From positions 51,423,762 through 51,487,761 of the forward strand of contig NC_053042.1 in the NCBI RefSeq assembly GCF_003473485.1: DNA of 64,000 nucleotides, in the 5' to 3' direction. The DNA is from Medicago truncatula. Lineage: Eukaryota; Streptophyta; Magnoliopsida; Fabales; Fabaceae. This document shows, one piece after another, positions 50,878 through 61,804 of the stretch (the stretch's first letter is position 1; the number at the start of each line of letters is the position of its first letter). Made by a program: the position numbers and the translations under genes. The notes beneath the pieces are model-generated. The model was not told the origin of the DNA, did not search any database, and worked only from the letters and a program-made list of their open reading frames with translations.

Positions 50878-51946
50878 ATGGCTGTTATTTTTTCAGGGAA
50901 ATATTTTCCACTTCTTAATCTCCTACTCATATTCATCATTTTTACTAATCAAGCCAAAGCCAACAACAACCCACAAAACTTCCACTATTTCTGTGATCAC
51001 AGCAACGAGAGAGGTAACTACACAACAAACAGCACCTACGAAACAAACCTCAACACACTTTTATCCACTCTCATTTCCAACACACAAATCAATTACGGTT
51101 TCTACAATTTCTCATTCGGCGAAAACATAAACAGAATCACAGCCATTGGATTATGTAGAGGAGATATAAAACCTAACGATTGTCATGACTGCCTCAACAA
51201 ATCCAAAGCAAATCTCACACAACTTTGTCCAAACAAAAAGGAAGCAATTGGTTGGTACGAGGATGAAAAATGCATGTTGCGTTACTCAGACCGTTCAATA
51301 TTTAGCCTCAATGAAATTGGACCTGCATATTTTGCATGGAGCTTACAAAATGCAACTTCGTTAGATGCGTTTGATGAAGCAGTTGAAAATTTGTTACAAA
51401 TACTTAAAATTGATGCTGCTGCAGGTGACTCTAGTCGTAAATTTGCTACAGAAAGTGAGATTGTTGGTATAGATAATAAAACTATATATGGTCTTGCTCA
51501 GTGTACACCTGATTTATCTGGTCCACAATGTGCCAATTGCTTGAATGAGTCTATTACAGAAATTTCAAGATGTTGTAAAAATAGGATTGGTGCTAGAATT
51601 GTTAGACCTAGCTGTAATTTGAGGTTTGAAACTTCATTTCAATTCTATCAAACTATAGCAGATTCACCGTCACAACAACCTCCATCACCAATACCATCAG
51701 CATCACCTCATTCCTCTGATCAAGGTAATTGTCCCAACATTCTTGGTATATTTTTATTTTCAAATGAAATTGATTTTCTAGCAAATTTATTACTCTGTTT
51801 TATTCTAATAAATTATCCATTAAATGTATCACTAGATATTGATTGTGGTTTTTGCAGGTAAGAACAATACGTCGTCAGGAACTGAAGTGGATATGATCCC
51901 GTTGTTGTTGCTGCTGCTGTGCTCGTTGTTATATGTGCTTGTTTAA
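50878..51946 (+). CDS. Gene G: kinase-less DUF26 protein with hydrophobic C-terminal tail, 311 aa
   Basis: Exons 50878-51724 and 51858-51946 (GT-AG) join to 936 nt. The start ATG sits in CAACCATGG. The signal peptide ends near NQAKA. DUF26-1 has CRGDIKPNDCHDC and KCMLRY; DUF26-2 has CTPDLSGPQCANC, RCC and PSC, so both domains keep all motif cysteines. A Ser/Pro linker (SPSQQPPSPIPSASPHSS) follows. Exon 2 is the position of the CRK transmembrane exon and encodes IPLLLLLLCSLLYVLV, then stop. No kinase exons are found downstream. The protein is predicted to be secreted and held by its tail (possibly a GPI signal or a bare membrane anchor). Without splicing, the frame would end at 51861 (327 aa). 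Confidence 0.85.
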
Positions 51947-52640
51947 GAATATACTCACTCAAATGTAGGGAAAAAAAATAAAAAAACACACCAATTAAAA
52001 AAATGAATTGATTACATTGAAGTCATGTTAAAAAATGTACAACTTTCCAATTTTGCCTTTGTCATGTTTTAGTAATAATTAATGATGGAGTGGGTTTAAG
52101 TAATAATTATTGTGCACGTGTATGAAAAGAAAGTGACTTTTGAACTCATGGAGATAGGGTAACGTGAAAGAGTATGGGAGCATGCAACTTTGAATTATGA
52201 GAATGTGATTTTTAACAAGGGTAAAATTGGAATAGTAGCATTTATTAGGTTATTTTTACTATACTTTTTCTTACATTTGAGACCACAATATTTTTTGTTT
52301 TTTTTCCTACATTTGAGACCGGAGGGAGTACAATGTAATTGTGTAATCAAATAAATTTTTTCAAGTAGACTTGGATATCTTTAACGATAAAAATTATTTA
52401 TAATAAAAACTATTACTATTAATCATATGTGACAAGCTCCCTCAATGCTTATATTAATAAAATAAAAAAATGAAGAAATGACTAACTTGTACACTATTAA
52501 ATTGATAAAGAATTTGAATGGAACAAAAAAATAATATAAAAGACTCAAATGTTACAAATAAATAAGATAAATGATTTGAACAAGACAAAAAAATAAATAA
52601 AGAACTTAATTGACTATTATAGATAAATAAGATAAAGAAT
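51947..52640. other. 3' flank of gene G
   Basis: AT-rich. TTGAGACCGGAGGGAGTACA at 52314-52333 is the terminal wording of a MITE family, with a weak partner near 52270 (ACATTTGAGACCACA). No gene. Confidence 0.4.
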
Positions 52641-53730
52641 CCATAAAATAATGACCAAAGATTGATAGACACTATCAACAAGCACAGTTGCACCATCAAA
52701 CTTTTGGTGGAAGAATATCCAACAATGTCTCCATTGTGACGCTCAAAATACACATCTATTGGTCATCTGTTTGAACATTGGTGAGGTAAGTTATCCATAA
52801 TGGGAAGAACCGAAAAATTATTACCCTAAGCTAGTGGCCAAGAAAATGGATTTTTGATGTGGATCACTTTCAAGTGGTGCATTGGCAATCAATTACTAAG
52901 GATTATTAAAAGACAACTTGTGATGGAACAAATTCATTTTTATTCTCTTCAAAATTTGTTTTTTAAGGGTGGTTTTATGGTGCCATAAACCGCTTTATTT
53001 TTTTATTAAGTGATTGTTTATACGTTTAATTTTATTTTTTATCACCTAAATCTTATATGTATGTCAGACATAGGCCAACTTAGTGTCGTCATCATCATTC
53101 ACATCTTCTATGTTCGTGATTATGATGAGTTCTTATCTTCTCCAGTTGTTACGGTCACGCCATCGCTTTGATCAGCCTGCACATATTTTTTGTGTGTCAG
53201 CATATATGTTTGAGTTCAAAGCTTTTTCTCATAATGTTATGCATAAGAAAATCAATCTAAGGGTAATGTTATTTGTTCATAAAGACAAGTATGGTCTACT
53301 TGATGGATGTTAACCATGTGGTACGTATTTGCATATGAACATGATGTTGGTTCAATCTTTTTCATCAGACTAAGTGAAACGGGACAACTTGAGTTGTCAA
53401 TCTCAAAACTTCATTTTAAATTACGGTTAAATACGACACGTTAATAGGCTCGATCCGTCTGTTTTATCATCCTTCTGCTAAACTCAATTTATGTTGGTTA
53501 TGATTCACTCGCACTCTTATTAATTGGATTAACTTTTTTTACCACTAATAATAATTCAATCCAGCTTGCAAAGTCCGTGTCAATTTCCCAACCTAAAAGA
53601 AACAAGATTCATGATCTGATTTTCGCAATGGACTCATTGGTTTAAACTGGTCCTTTAAGTTAGAAAATGATTTAGGAGGGTGTATTGGATCATGATTCTA
53701 AGAAATTTTAAAAGATTTTTTTATCATGAA

Positions 53731-53970
53731 AAAGTCTTGTGGTATTCAATCAAGACTCTTTTCAATTTAAAAAAAAAAATCTTGTGTTATTCAATCAAGA
53801 CTCTTTTCAATTTAAAAAAAAAAAGTCTTGTGTTATTCAATCAAGACTCTTTTCAATTTAAAAAAAAGTCTTGTGTTATTCAATCAAGATTATTTGTCAT
53901 TTAAAAAAAGTCATGTGGTATTCAATCAAGACTCTTAATCACTTAAAAAAAGTCTAGTGGTATTCAAAAT
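53731..53970. repeat. Six-copy minisatellite of small stem-loops
   Basis: Units of 41-46 bp begin at about 53734, 53779, 53825, 53868, 53909 and 53951. Most carry AGTCTTG, an 11-base spacer (TGKTATTCAAT), then CAAGACT, so a unit can fold into a 7-bp stem. Units are joined by A-runs. Confidence 0.85.
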
Positions 53971-54139
53971 CATTCAAATTTCGAAGGATTGTTTAATAAA
54001 TCAGATTTTGATGGATTTTGTGGGATTTTCTAGTGAAATTTTAACATGAAAAAGTTTTTCATGAAAACATGAGATTTCTTAAGATTGTTTTTTTCTTTTA
54101 AGATTTTACTACCTCTCCCTCTCTCTCCTCCCTTCTCTT

Positions 54140-54162
54140 TTTTCCTCCTCCTCCTCCTCCTC

Positions 54163-54204
<42 letters not shown>

Positions 54205-54235
54205 ATTCCTTCTCTCTCTCTCTCTCCAGCTCTAA
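54140..54235. repeat. (CTC)n/(CT)n microsatellite within the foldback element
   Basis: CTCCTCCTCCTC followed by a CT run (about 54168-54200) and a shorter CT run near 54212-54228. It lies about 560 bases upstream of gene H. Confidence 0.9.
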
Positions 54236-54792
54236 CTCTCCCGTAAAAAATAAAATAAAATAAAATAAATAAAAAAGTATTTATTGAGATTTTGTGAAAG
54301 AGAGTGTGTTATGATATTTTTTTCAATTATTTCTTAAAATTCATAAAATTTCTTGAAATCCTTAAAATCATTTCAAATCCTTTAAAATCTTATGAATTAA
54401 ATCCATTGAAATCCTTAATAGTCTTTTAAAATCATCAAAGTCATCAAAACCCTGCAAAGTCTTTTAAAATCCTCAAGACTTTTTTAAACAAAAAATTATC
54501 TTTTAAAATCCTAATCCAATACACCCCCTAATTTAAAAAACTAATTTGTAACAAAACACTTAAAGGACTAATTTAAAACAATAGGTAACAAAAAATATTA
54601 AGGGACTAGTTTGTAATAAATATCCAACTTAAAGGATAACAGAAGGTATTTGACATTAAAATGTTATAAACAAAAATTGCAAATTATATTAAACAAGGCC
54701 AAGAAAGGACACTTCATCTTTGCCTGTAACAGTCCATTCATATGTCAAAACATTCGATCATCCGACTAACTGTTTCCTTAAGTACAATCAAT

Positions 54793-55614
54793 ATGTCTAC
54801 TCTCTCTTTAAGCCCACTTCTCTTTTTCTTTCTCGTAATTATCCTTTTCACATCTAAAGCTCAAGCATACAAAAACTACCGAAAATTCCACTACTTTTGC
54901 GACCAACGTAACGATAGAGGTGACTACATAACCGGTAGTACCTACCACAACAACCTCAAAATCGCTTTTATCTACCTCACTTTCAACTCAAAAATTGACT
55001 ACGGTTTCTACAACACCAACTATGGCCAAAACAATGACAAAGTAAACGTCATTGGAATATGTAGAGGAGACATTAATCCTCAAGACTGTCGCAAATGCCT
55101 AATAGGTTCCAGATTCAATCTCACACAAGCATGTCCAAACAAAAAAGAAGCAATTGGATGGTACGAGGATGAGAAATGCATGTTACGTTATTCAGACCGT
55201 TCTATATTAGGCCTAAACGAAATTGGGCCAGCTTATACTATGTGGAACTCGAACAACGCAACAATGGCAGATCAACTTAGTATCTTAGTAACACAACTAT
55301 TAAATGATTTAAGAAGCAAGGCTATAAATGGTGACTCACATAGTAAGTATGTTGTTGGAACATCGCCGGGTCCTAGTAATAATCAATCACCTTCTCAACA
55401 AAGTAGTGGTGAAACAATATATGGTCTTGTTCAGTGTACACCTGACTTGTCTGGTCCACAATGTGATGATTGTTTGCTTCAATCTATTGCTGGAATTTCA
55501 AGATTTAGCAATAGGAGTAGTGCTAGAATGATTAGACCAAGCTGTTATTTGAGGTTTGCAACTTCATATCAATTCTATCAACCCAAACCAAAACTGGCTT
55601 CCCAACTCCCATGA
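54793..55614 (+). CDS. Gene H: secreted DUF26 protein without kinase, 273 aa, decaying copy of gene I
   Basis: An in-frame Met at 54742 exists, but the Met at 54793 begins the signal peptide MSTLSLSPLLFFFLVIILFT, as in gene I. DUF26-1 is complete (CRGDINPQDCRKC, ACP, KCMLRY). DUF26-2 has CTPDLSGPQCDDC and PSC, but RCCSN of gene I is replaced by RFSN: one codon is lost and the remaining cysteine changed to Phe. A linker insertion (NNQSPSQQSSGE) separates the domains. The frame stops at TGA 55612-55614, before a preserved splice-donor-like site (55635). The promoter equivalent of I's TATAAAAG reads TGTAACAG, and a foldback element lies about 260 bases upstream. The gene may be dying, though the frame is open. 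Confidence 0.75.
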   Translation: MSTLSLSPLLFFFLVIILFTSKAQAYKNYRKFHYFCDQRNDRGDYITGSTYHNNLKIAFIYLTFNSKIDYGFYNTNYGQNNDKVNVIGICRGDINPQDCRKCLIGSRFNLTQACPNKKEAIGWYEDEKCMLRYSDRSILGLNEIGPAYTMWNSNNATMADQLSILVTQLLNDLRSKAINGDSHSKYVVGTSPGPSNNQSPSQQSSGETIYGLVQCTPDLSGPQCDDCLLQSIAGISRFSNRSSARMIRPSCYLRFATSYQFYQPKPKLASQLP

Positions 55615-55942
55615 TCAACAACACTTTTCTCGAAGGTAATTGTAAGGTGAGAGGATCTCTCTTCATAAACTTTTTTTCAGCTTTATCTCTTTTGAATATG
55701 CATGTGATTTAAGTTATTTCCAATACACTTTTTAATGCCATGATTTTTGGGTTTGGTCGGTCATCCGGTAATTTGGTGGGTGATTCAAATGAATGAATTT
55801 GGATAATATATTATGTTTTTATATTTGGTTCAAGTCCTATTCTTAGTAAGCAGATTTGTAAAATATAAACGCCACTCTTTACTAATTTTCCATTTAATTA
55901 AATATCTCACCGATATGATTAGTTCTATTCTTTTTTATGCAG

Positions 55943-56026
55943 ATAAAATAAACACATTGAGAACTATTGTTGATACAGTTCTGTTGTTGCCGCTGATTTT
56001 GTCATTGCTTCTTTTATATAACTAGT
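55943..56026 (+). pseudogene. Relic transmembrane exon of gene H
   Basis: After an acceptor-like TTTTTATGCAG the frame gives DKINTLRTIVDTVLLLPLIL and further Leu residues, then a stop. This matches the position of the CRK transmembrane exon and the tail exon of gene G. Because H stops at 55614, it would now be 3' untranslated sequence unless splicing differs. Confidence 0.6.
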
Positions 56027-56666
56027 ATGTGAACTCGTGCCAAGCACGGGCAAGAATTTCTCCATACTCGAAGGCGAAATATATTGTGATTTATCAAGTG
56101 TCAGTTACGGTCTAACATTGAATATAAGAGTTGAAGTTGAACAACAAATAGGTGAAAAAACTCTTGCATTTGTGTGGTTGCTCTTTGTACAATGAGTTGA
56201 CCCACACCAATATTGACGATCACTTAGAAAGTCCTACGTTTGTATCGTAACCCGTTTCAACTTTGTGGAGAAGTGACATTGGTTAATGATGGTATATCAC
56301 AGATGCGGAGAGTCTCGTATTTAAGGAATAGATGTTAATGTGTCAAGTGTGAGTTAAAGTTTCACATTGGCTGCAAGAGTAATTGTTTAACAACATATAA
56401 GTGATATGACTCATATACATAATGCCTTAAGGTTTAGGGTGAAGATGTAGTCTCAATCTCACTTGTGTGGTATATGTTAGTATAATGTGATGATCAAAAT
56501 CAATGTAGGATTCACCAGAAGTCACAACATTATGATGAACTGTTTTTTTAGTTTTTGGATGTCATTTGTTTGATTTTAATCTTAAAATTTAGTCTTTAAA
56601 TGTCATTAATTATCTTTTCTGCGAATTTTTTCATTCAACCTTTATTATTTCAAATTCCTTTACATT
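56027..56666. mobile_element. Insertion in duplication unit 1, class unknown
   Basis: Gene I's unit runs straight from CTTTTAACAATT into ATATTTGTGTTTG (62550-62572). In unit 1 the same borders are about 640 bases apart. The inserted part begins AACTAGTATGTGAACTCG and contains GTGCCAAGCACGGG. No inverted repeats or coding region were recognised; loss from unit 2 is possible instead. Confidence 0.5.
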
Positions 56667-56766
56667 ATATTTTGTGTTTGCTTTAGCGTATTTGTAATAA
56701 GTACAACTGCGTCATTAAGAGAGTGTTGTATATGGTGCAACAAGTTTATACTTGAGTGGGTAACAA

Positions 56767-57103
56767 CATCCATTTTTATTTGGTTCTTAAATGGGTCTCA
56801 CGTGTACACATCATTTGTTTATAATTTTTTAATAATAGTATTTAATAAACACTCAATCACTCCAACTCAAATCTCACACAAAGTTCTTAAATGGAACCTA
56901 TTAATCAACTATCAATAATTTTATATCATTATATTTCAATTTTTTAATATTAATAGAGTGTGAGTCCCGCTTAAAAGTGGGGGTCTTAAGTAAGACCCCG
57001 GGTCTTATAAGACCCTGAAAAAGATTTTCCCCATTGGGGGTTCTTAATAGGTACTGGGTCTTAAATAGTTAAGACTCTCCCAATGGAGATGGTCTAATAA
57101 TTT
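56767..57103. mobile_element. MITE-like insertion in duplication unit 1
   Basis: Unit 2 reads GGGTAATAATTTGATGAGG (62653 on) where unit 1 carries about 337 extra bases. The right end, CTCCCAATGGAGATGGTC, is the terminal wording of a common plant MITE type. Internally, complementary GGTCTTAAG/AGACCCCGG-type stretches can pair. Confidence 0.6.
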
Positions 57104-57189
57104 GATGAGGTATTTTCTCACTTATATAGTCAACTACAAACCAAGTAAATTAACTATTGTTCCTTCCTGGTTGGGTATAACTATCATTG

Positions 57190-57470
57190 TTCCATCAGAT
57201 ATTGGTTGTCACGCACAACAACTTTTTGGCGCGCATGCTTTCAGGAAGGGCATTCGCTCTTGTTTTCAGGTGGTGTGACTGACATGTCTTTGGGTCATTT
57301 GAATGAGATAAACTCTAGAATTTTCAACAACATCTCTTCTAAAGATCAACTTGTCGATAGTATTAAGCTTCATTCTTGGTGGTGGCTAAAGACACATAAA
57401 CTGGATTTTGTTTTTTATTTTCATTATTGACGGTATATGCCGTCTCTTTGTATATGTTAAACCATTTTGT
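57190..57470 (+). pseudogene. C-terminal tail of a LINE reverse transcriptase, unit 1 copy
   Basis: The frame gives RIFNNISSKDQLVDSIKLHS followed by WWWLKTHKLDFVF. The RIFNN...FWWLK...F pattern is typical of the end of plant non-LTR reverse transcriptases (after zf-RVT). No upstream reverse transcriptase remains. The paralogous copy is at 62780-63030. Confidence 0.65.
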
Positions 57471-57477
57471 AATTATA

Positions 57478-58053
57478 GGAGGGTGTATTGGATTAAGATT
57501 TTAAAAGACTTTTATTATAAAAAAAAAAATAAAAAAAAAAAGTCTTGTGATATTCAATCAAGACTTTTTGCAAGTTAAAAAAAGTCTTGTGGTATTCAAT
57601 CAAGACTCTTTGTCATTTAAAAAAGTCTTGTGGTATTCAAAATTATTCAAACTTCTAAAGATTGTTTAATAAATTGGATTTTGTGAGATTTTCTAGTTAA
57701 ATTTTAGCATGAAAAAATCTCACATAAATAAGAGTCCGTATTGAGAATATTGTGAAAAAAAGTGTTATAATCATTTCTCTAACTTTCTCGTAAAAATAAA
57801 TAAATAATTAAAAGAGTTTGTATTGAAAATATTGTGAAAGAGAATGTGTTTATAATCATTTCTTCTCAATGAATCATTAAAATTCATAAAATCTTTTGAA
57901 ATCTTATAAAATCCATAAAATCATTTCAAATTCTTTAAAATCTTATGATCTAAATCCATTGAAATCCATTAAAAGCATGCAAAGTCTTTTAAAATCCATA
58001 AGACTTTTTTAAACAAAAATTGTCCTTTAAAATCCTGGTCCAATACACCCCCC
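57478..58053. mobile_element. Foldback element with GGGTGTATTGGAT ends, second copy, 576 bp
   Basis: Left GAGGGTGTATTGGATTAAGA, right GGTCCAATACACCCCCC. It holds three copies of the stem-loop repeat (AGTCTTG at about 57541, 57583 and 57625). Unit 2 lacks it: TTTTGTAATTGTGGTTTCTG at about 63030-63049 is the empty site. Confidence 0.8.
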
Positions 58054-58189
58054 GTAGTTTCTGTCTTTACTGTGTTTGTTACTTTGACAGTACACAGTTT
58101 CCTTTTAGGAACATCTTGTGCTTAACTCGTTTGGTTTTGATATATTTTGCATTTAGCTTCTTCAAAAATAAAAATTAACTTGATTTTGA

Positions 58190-58690
58190 ATTTTAAGATA
58201 GATGAGTGGTATGGCCTTAACTCGTTTGGTACTTTCATTCTTTTTTTTCAACATTTGTTTAAACCTCTTCAGAAGTATTAAGATTTTTATGTCTCTCATG
58301 GAAGTTTATGAGACTTCCAGCTCCAATTCCAACCCTTTGATTCTTCAAACACAATATCTACTTGCTATATATCATCGTCTTGTCTTTAGGATCGTACAAC
58401 TTATAAGCTTTATATTCATCATGCATGCTAAGATGAACACACGATGTTTTTTTGCATCTAGCTTCCTTTTTCTGAAACATCTTAGACATGAACATATGTC
58501 AAACATCCAAAATTTCTAAAATGATGTATAAAGGGTTTCCAACCACTGCATGCTTCTTTAGGTGTGATGTCTTTAAATGAGGCCTATTTCCCCGCTTCTG
58601 GCCAAAACTTCTTTGGTATACATTTCTTTCTGATAGCATGCTTCTTACGATATTCATTAGAGCCATATTCTTTCTTTCTAGCACTCCTCC
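58190..58690 (-). pseudogene. Ty1/copia integrase remnant, unit 1 copy
   Basis: On the minus strand, WKPFIHHFRNFGCLTYVHV is the conserved GCLAYVHV-type block after the copia integrase core. Further on, FEESKGWNW matches the RDVVFDE...WNW block. Stops and frameshifts are present throughout. The copy at 63200-63600 shares the same breaks, so the remnant predates the duplication. Confidence 0.75.
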
Positions 58691-58735
58691 TCCTCCTCCT
58701 TCTTTTTCTTTGATTATGGATTAGTGATGAGTAAA

Positions 58736-59599
58736 CAACTTTGAGAATCAATTGTATCTAAATTTTTGTTGTTTGAAATCTTTATAATACATATCTATTA
58801 CACCCAATATTCAAATTACGTTTCTAGTAAATTAATAAGCCAAAGTCAAGTGACAATTAATGTGGATTTGTGAAATACTCAAGTGTTGTAGTCGAAACAA
58901 AGTCATTTGTACTACAAACACAATTATTCAAAATATGTTGTAACACAAACCAAGCATATATACTCATTGTTGTCAAAATCCCAACATAAATCCTAAAATT
59001 CAGGATTTTGCAACTGACCATAGTAAAATCCCAAAATAGGCAAATCCATCGTTTTTTTTTTTAACAAGCCAAAATGGAATTATATACGAAATAGGGTAGT
59101 CCCAAACGCACAAGGTGTGCCTTAGAGACGCAAATCCATCGGTTTTGATTGCAATTTTACGATTTCTTATAAACTAAGTCATTTATGACTATATACCATT
59201 TATAACATATATTTAGTATTATTTTTTGTGGTAAAATCCATCGATTTTTATTTCGATTTTGTGATTTCTTATATCAATTCTACAAAAGTAGTTGAGTAAA
59301 ATCCTTCGATTTTGGTTGTGATTTTACGATTGTCGATTTTGCTCTTCTCTTTCAACCTAAAGAAAATCCCGATTTTGACAACCATATACTCGAAGAAGGC
59401 TTTCTTCGAAAATCATATAAATGCAGTTCGAAGAAAGACGTCCCTGAAGACAATTGCAAATTCAAAGTGTTCCAAACATCAAAATAATTACTACCATGTA
59501 ATATAAAGATTGCAAGAGTTTAAATGGGTGACTATACTTGGGAAGTTATCAACTAAATAAGTTAAAGGATCCATGAAATAATTTTGCCAAAATTTGTCT
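58736..59599. other. Spacer between the two duplication units
   Basis: Contains a repeated phrase (AAATCCATCG + TTTT + GATTTTACGATTTCTTAT) near 59040, 59130, 59230 and 59300, in the manner of a decayed tandem or transposon repeat. No gene recognised. Confidence 0.4.
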
Positions 59600-60938
59600 C
59601 ACTTATACAGAATAATATAAAATCGGTTAAAACAAGCACAGTTGCACCATCAAACTTTTGGTAGAAGAATATCCACTAATCTCAATTGCGACATTCAAAA
59701 TACACGGAAAGACACAACTATTGGTCATCTGTCTGAACATTGGTGAGATAAGCTATCCATTAACTTGAAATCGATAATGGGAAGAGCCAAAAAATTATTA
59801 CCCTAAGCTAGTGGCCAAGAAAATGGATTTTCGAGGTGGATCACTTTCATTTCAAGTGGTGCACAGGCAATCAATTAAGGATATTAAAGGACAACTTGTG
59901 ATGGAACAAATTCATTTTTATTGATCTCATGAGAATACATTTCTGTGCACATAATCATGATTTTTATTTTATTGAAAGCATGTAAAATTATTATTGAAAA
60001 TGATTTATTTTGTTTTATTTGAAATAAAATTGTTTTTTAAGGGTGGCTCTATGGTGCCATAACCGCTATATTTTTGTATTAAGTGATTGTTTTATACCTT
60101 TAATTTTATTTTTTATCACCAAAATCTTATTTGTGTGTGAGACATTGAGAAGTGAGACAGACCAACATAGTGTCGTAATCATCGTTCACGTCTTTTATGT
60201 TCGTGATTTTGACGAGTTCTTATGTTCTCCGATTGTTATGGACACACCATTGCTACAACCAGCCTATACATATTTTTTATGTATAAGAAAATTAATCTAA
60301 GGGCGATCTTATTTGTTCATAAAGACAATTGATCTAGTTGATGGATGTTAATTCATGTGGTACGTATTTGCATTGACCTGCATATATATGAGCATGATGT
60401 TGGTTCACTCTTTTTCAACAAACTAAGTGAAACGGGTCAACTTGAGTTGTCAAGCTCAAAACTTCACCTCGCTCCATTTTAAATTACAGTTAAATACGGC
60501 AGGCTAATAGGCTTAATCCGTCTGTTTTATCATCCTTTCCGTTAAACTCAATTTTCATTGGTAATGATTCACACTATTATTAATTGGATTAACTTTTTTT
60601 TACCACTACTAACTCAATCCAGCTTGAAAAGTCTTTGTCATTTCCACAACCTAAAAGAAACATGATTTGCGATCTGCTTTTCGCAATAGATTCGTTGATT
60701 TAAATTGGTCCTTTATGTTAGAAAATGACTAACTTAAGAAAGTAATTTGTAACAAAGCACTACACTTAAAGGGCTACTTTGAAAAAAATTGTAACATAAA
60801 AAATATATTAAAGGATTAATTTGTTATAAACATCCAACTTAAAGGACAGCGTGAGGTATTTAACCTTTAAATTAAAATGTTATAAAAAAATTGCAAATTA
60901 TATTAAACATGGCCAAGAATAGAAACTTCATCTTTGCC

Positions 60939-60945
60939 TATAAAA
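60939..60945 (+). promoter_or_regulatory. TATA box of gene I
   Basis: TATAAAA lies 68 bases upstream of the chosen start at 61007. The upstream Met at 60956 is only about 10 bases after it and would fall before the expected transcription start, which decides for 61007. Confidence 0.7.
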
Positions 60946-61006
60946 GCTCATTCATATGTCTAAACCTTCAATCATCCGACTAATTGTTTCCTTAAGTACA
61001 ATCAAT

Positions 61007-61804
61007 ATGTCTATTCTCTCTTTAAGCCCACTTTCCTTTCTCTTTCTCATAATTATCCTTTTCACATCTAAAGCCAAAGCAGACAACAACGACCAAAAAT
61101 TCCACTACTTTTGCGACCAAAATAACGATAGAGGTAACTACATAACCGGTAGTGCCTACGACAACAACCTCAAATTCGCTATCATGCACCTCACTTACAA
61201 CTCAAAAATTGACTACGGTTTCTACAACACCAACTATGGCCAAAACAATGACACAGTAAACGCCATTGGAATATGTAGAGGAGACATTAATCCTCAAGAT
61301 TGTCGCAAATGCCTAATTGGTTCCAAATTCAATCTAACACAAGCATGTCCAAACAAAAAAGAAGCAATTGGATGGTACGAGGATGAGAAATGTATGTTAC
61401 GTTATTCAGACCGTTCAATAATGGGTCTAAACGAAATTGGACCTGCTTATTTTGCATGGAACTTGAACAATGCAACAATGGCAGATCAATTTAATATCTT
61501 GGTAAAACAATTGTTGAATGATTTAAGAAGCAAGGCTATAAATGGTGACTCACATCGTAAGTATGTTGTGGGAAAAATGCCGGGTCCTAGTAGTGATCAA
61601 ACAATATATGGTCTTGTTCAGTGTACTCCTGACTTGTCTGGTCCACAGTGTGATGATTGTTTGCTTCAATCCATTGCTGAAGTTTCAAGATGTTGTAGCA
61701 ATAGGATTGGTGCTAGAATTATTAGACCAAGCTGTAATTTGAGGTTTGAAACTTCATACCAATTCTATCAACCTAAAGCAAAACTGGCTTCGCATCTCCC
61801 ATGA
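61007..61804 (+). CDS. Gene I: secreted DUF26 protein without kinase, 265 aa
   Basis: The signal peptide is MSILSLSPLSFLFLIIILFT, ending near SKAKA. DUF26-1 has CRGDINPQDCRKC, ACP and KCMLRY; DUF26-2 has CTPDLSGPQCDDC, RCCSN and PSC, so all motif cysteines are present. It ends at TGA 61802-61804 with no transmembrane or kinase part. A preserved donor-like site lies at 61825 and a relic transmembrane exon at 62482. It belongs to the cysteine-rich receptor-like secreted proteins: apoplastic, possibly lectin-like or antifungal as known for Gnk2-type domains, or a soluble partner or decoy for the neighbouring CRKs (inference). It keeps a TATA box and is the healthier of the H/I pair. Confidence 0.85.
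   Translation: MSILSLSPLSFLFLIIILFTSKAKADNNDQKFHYFCDQNNDRGNYITGSAYDNNLKFAIMHLTYNSKIDYGFYNTNYGQNNDTVNAIGICRGDINPQDCRKCLIGSKFNLTQACPNKKEAIGWYEDEKCMLRYSDRSIMGLNEIGPAYFAWNLNNATMADQFNILVKQLLNDLRSKAINGDSHRKYVVGKMPGPSSDQTIYGLVQCTPDLSGPQCDDCLLQSIAEVSRCCSNRIGARIIRPSCNLRFETSYQFYQPKAKLASHLP

Larger units (their letters stand above)
53675..54529. mobile_element. Foldback element with GGGTGTATTGGAT ends, 855 bp, upstream of gene H
   Basis: The left end is GGAGGGTGTATTGGATCATG and the right end AATCCAATACACCCCCT; the arms also share TTTTAAAAGA-type sub-termini. Unit 2 has no such insert (about 60720-60750), so this is a true insertion. ATT next to both TAGG/CCTA ends is a possible 3-bp duplication. It contains a six-copy tandem repeat and a CT microsatellite. 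No coding capacity. A second member is at 57478-58053. Confidence 0.8.
52640..58735 (+). repeat. Direct duplication, unit 1 (contains gene H)
   Basis: Matches 59600-63620 in the same order: the flank beginning near AGCACAGTTGCACCATCAAA, the GGTGCCATAA segment, the DUF26 gene, the relic transmembrane exon, a LINE tail and a copia integrase remnant. Unit 1 is longer because of insertions at about 53675-54529, 56021-56666, 56767-57103 and 57478-58053. Confidence 0.85.

Noticed and set aside
52454-52753. 99-aa minus-strand ORF
   Set aside because: Low-complexity Phe/Leu/Ser-rich translation of AT-rich DNA; the equivalent stretch in the duplicated unit does not keep it open.
53731-53970. CRISPR-like array because of regularly spaced repeats
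   Set aside because: Spacers are not unique, units are imperfect and tandem, and the genome is a plant; it is a minisatellite inside a transposon.
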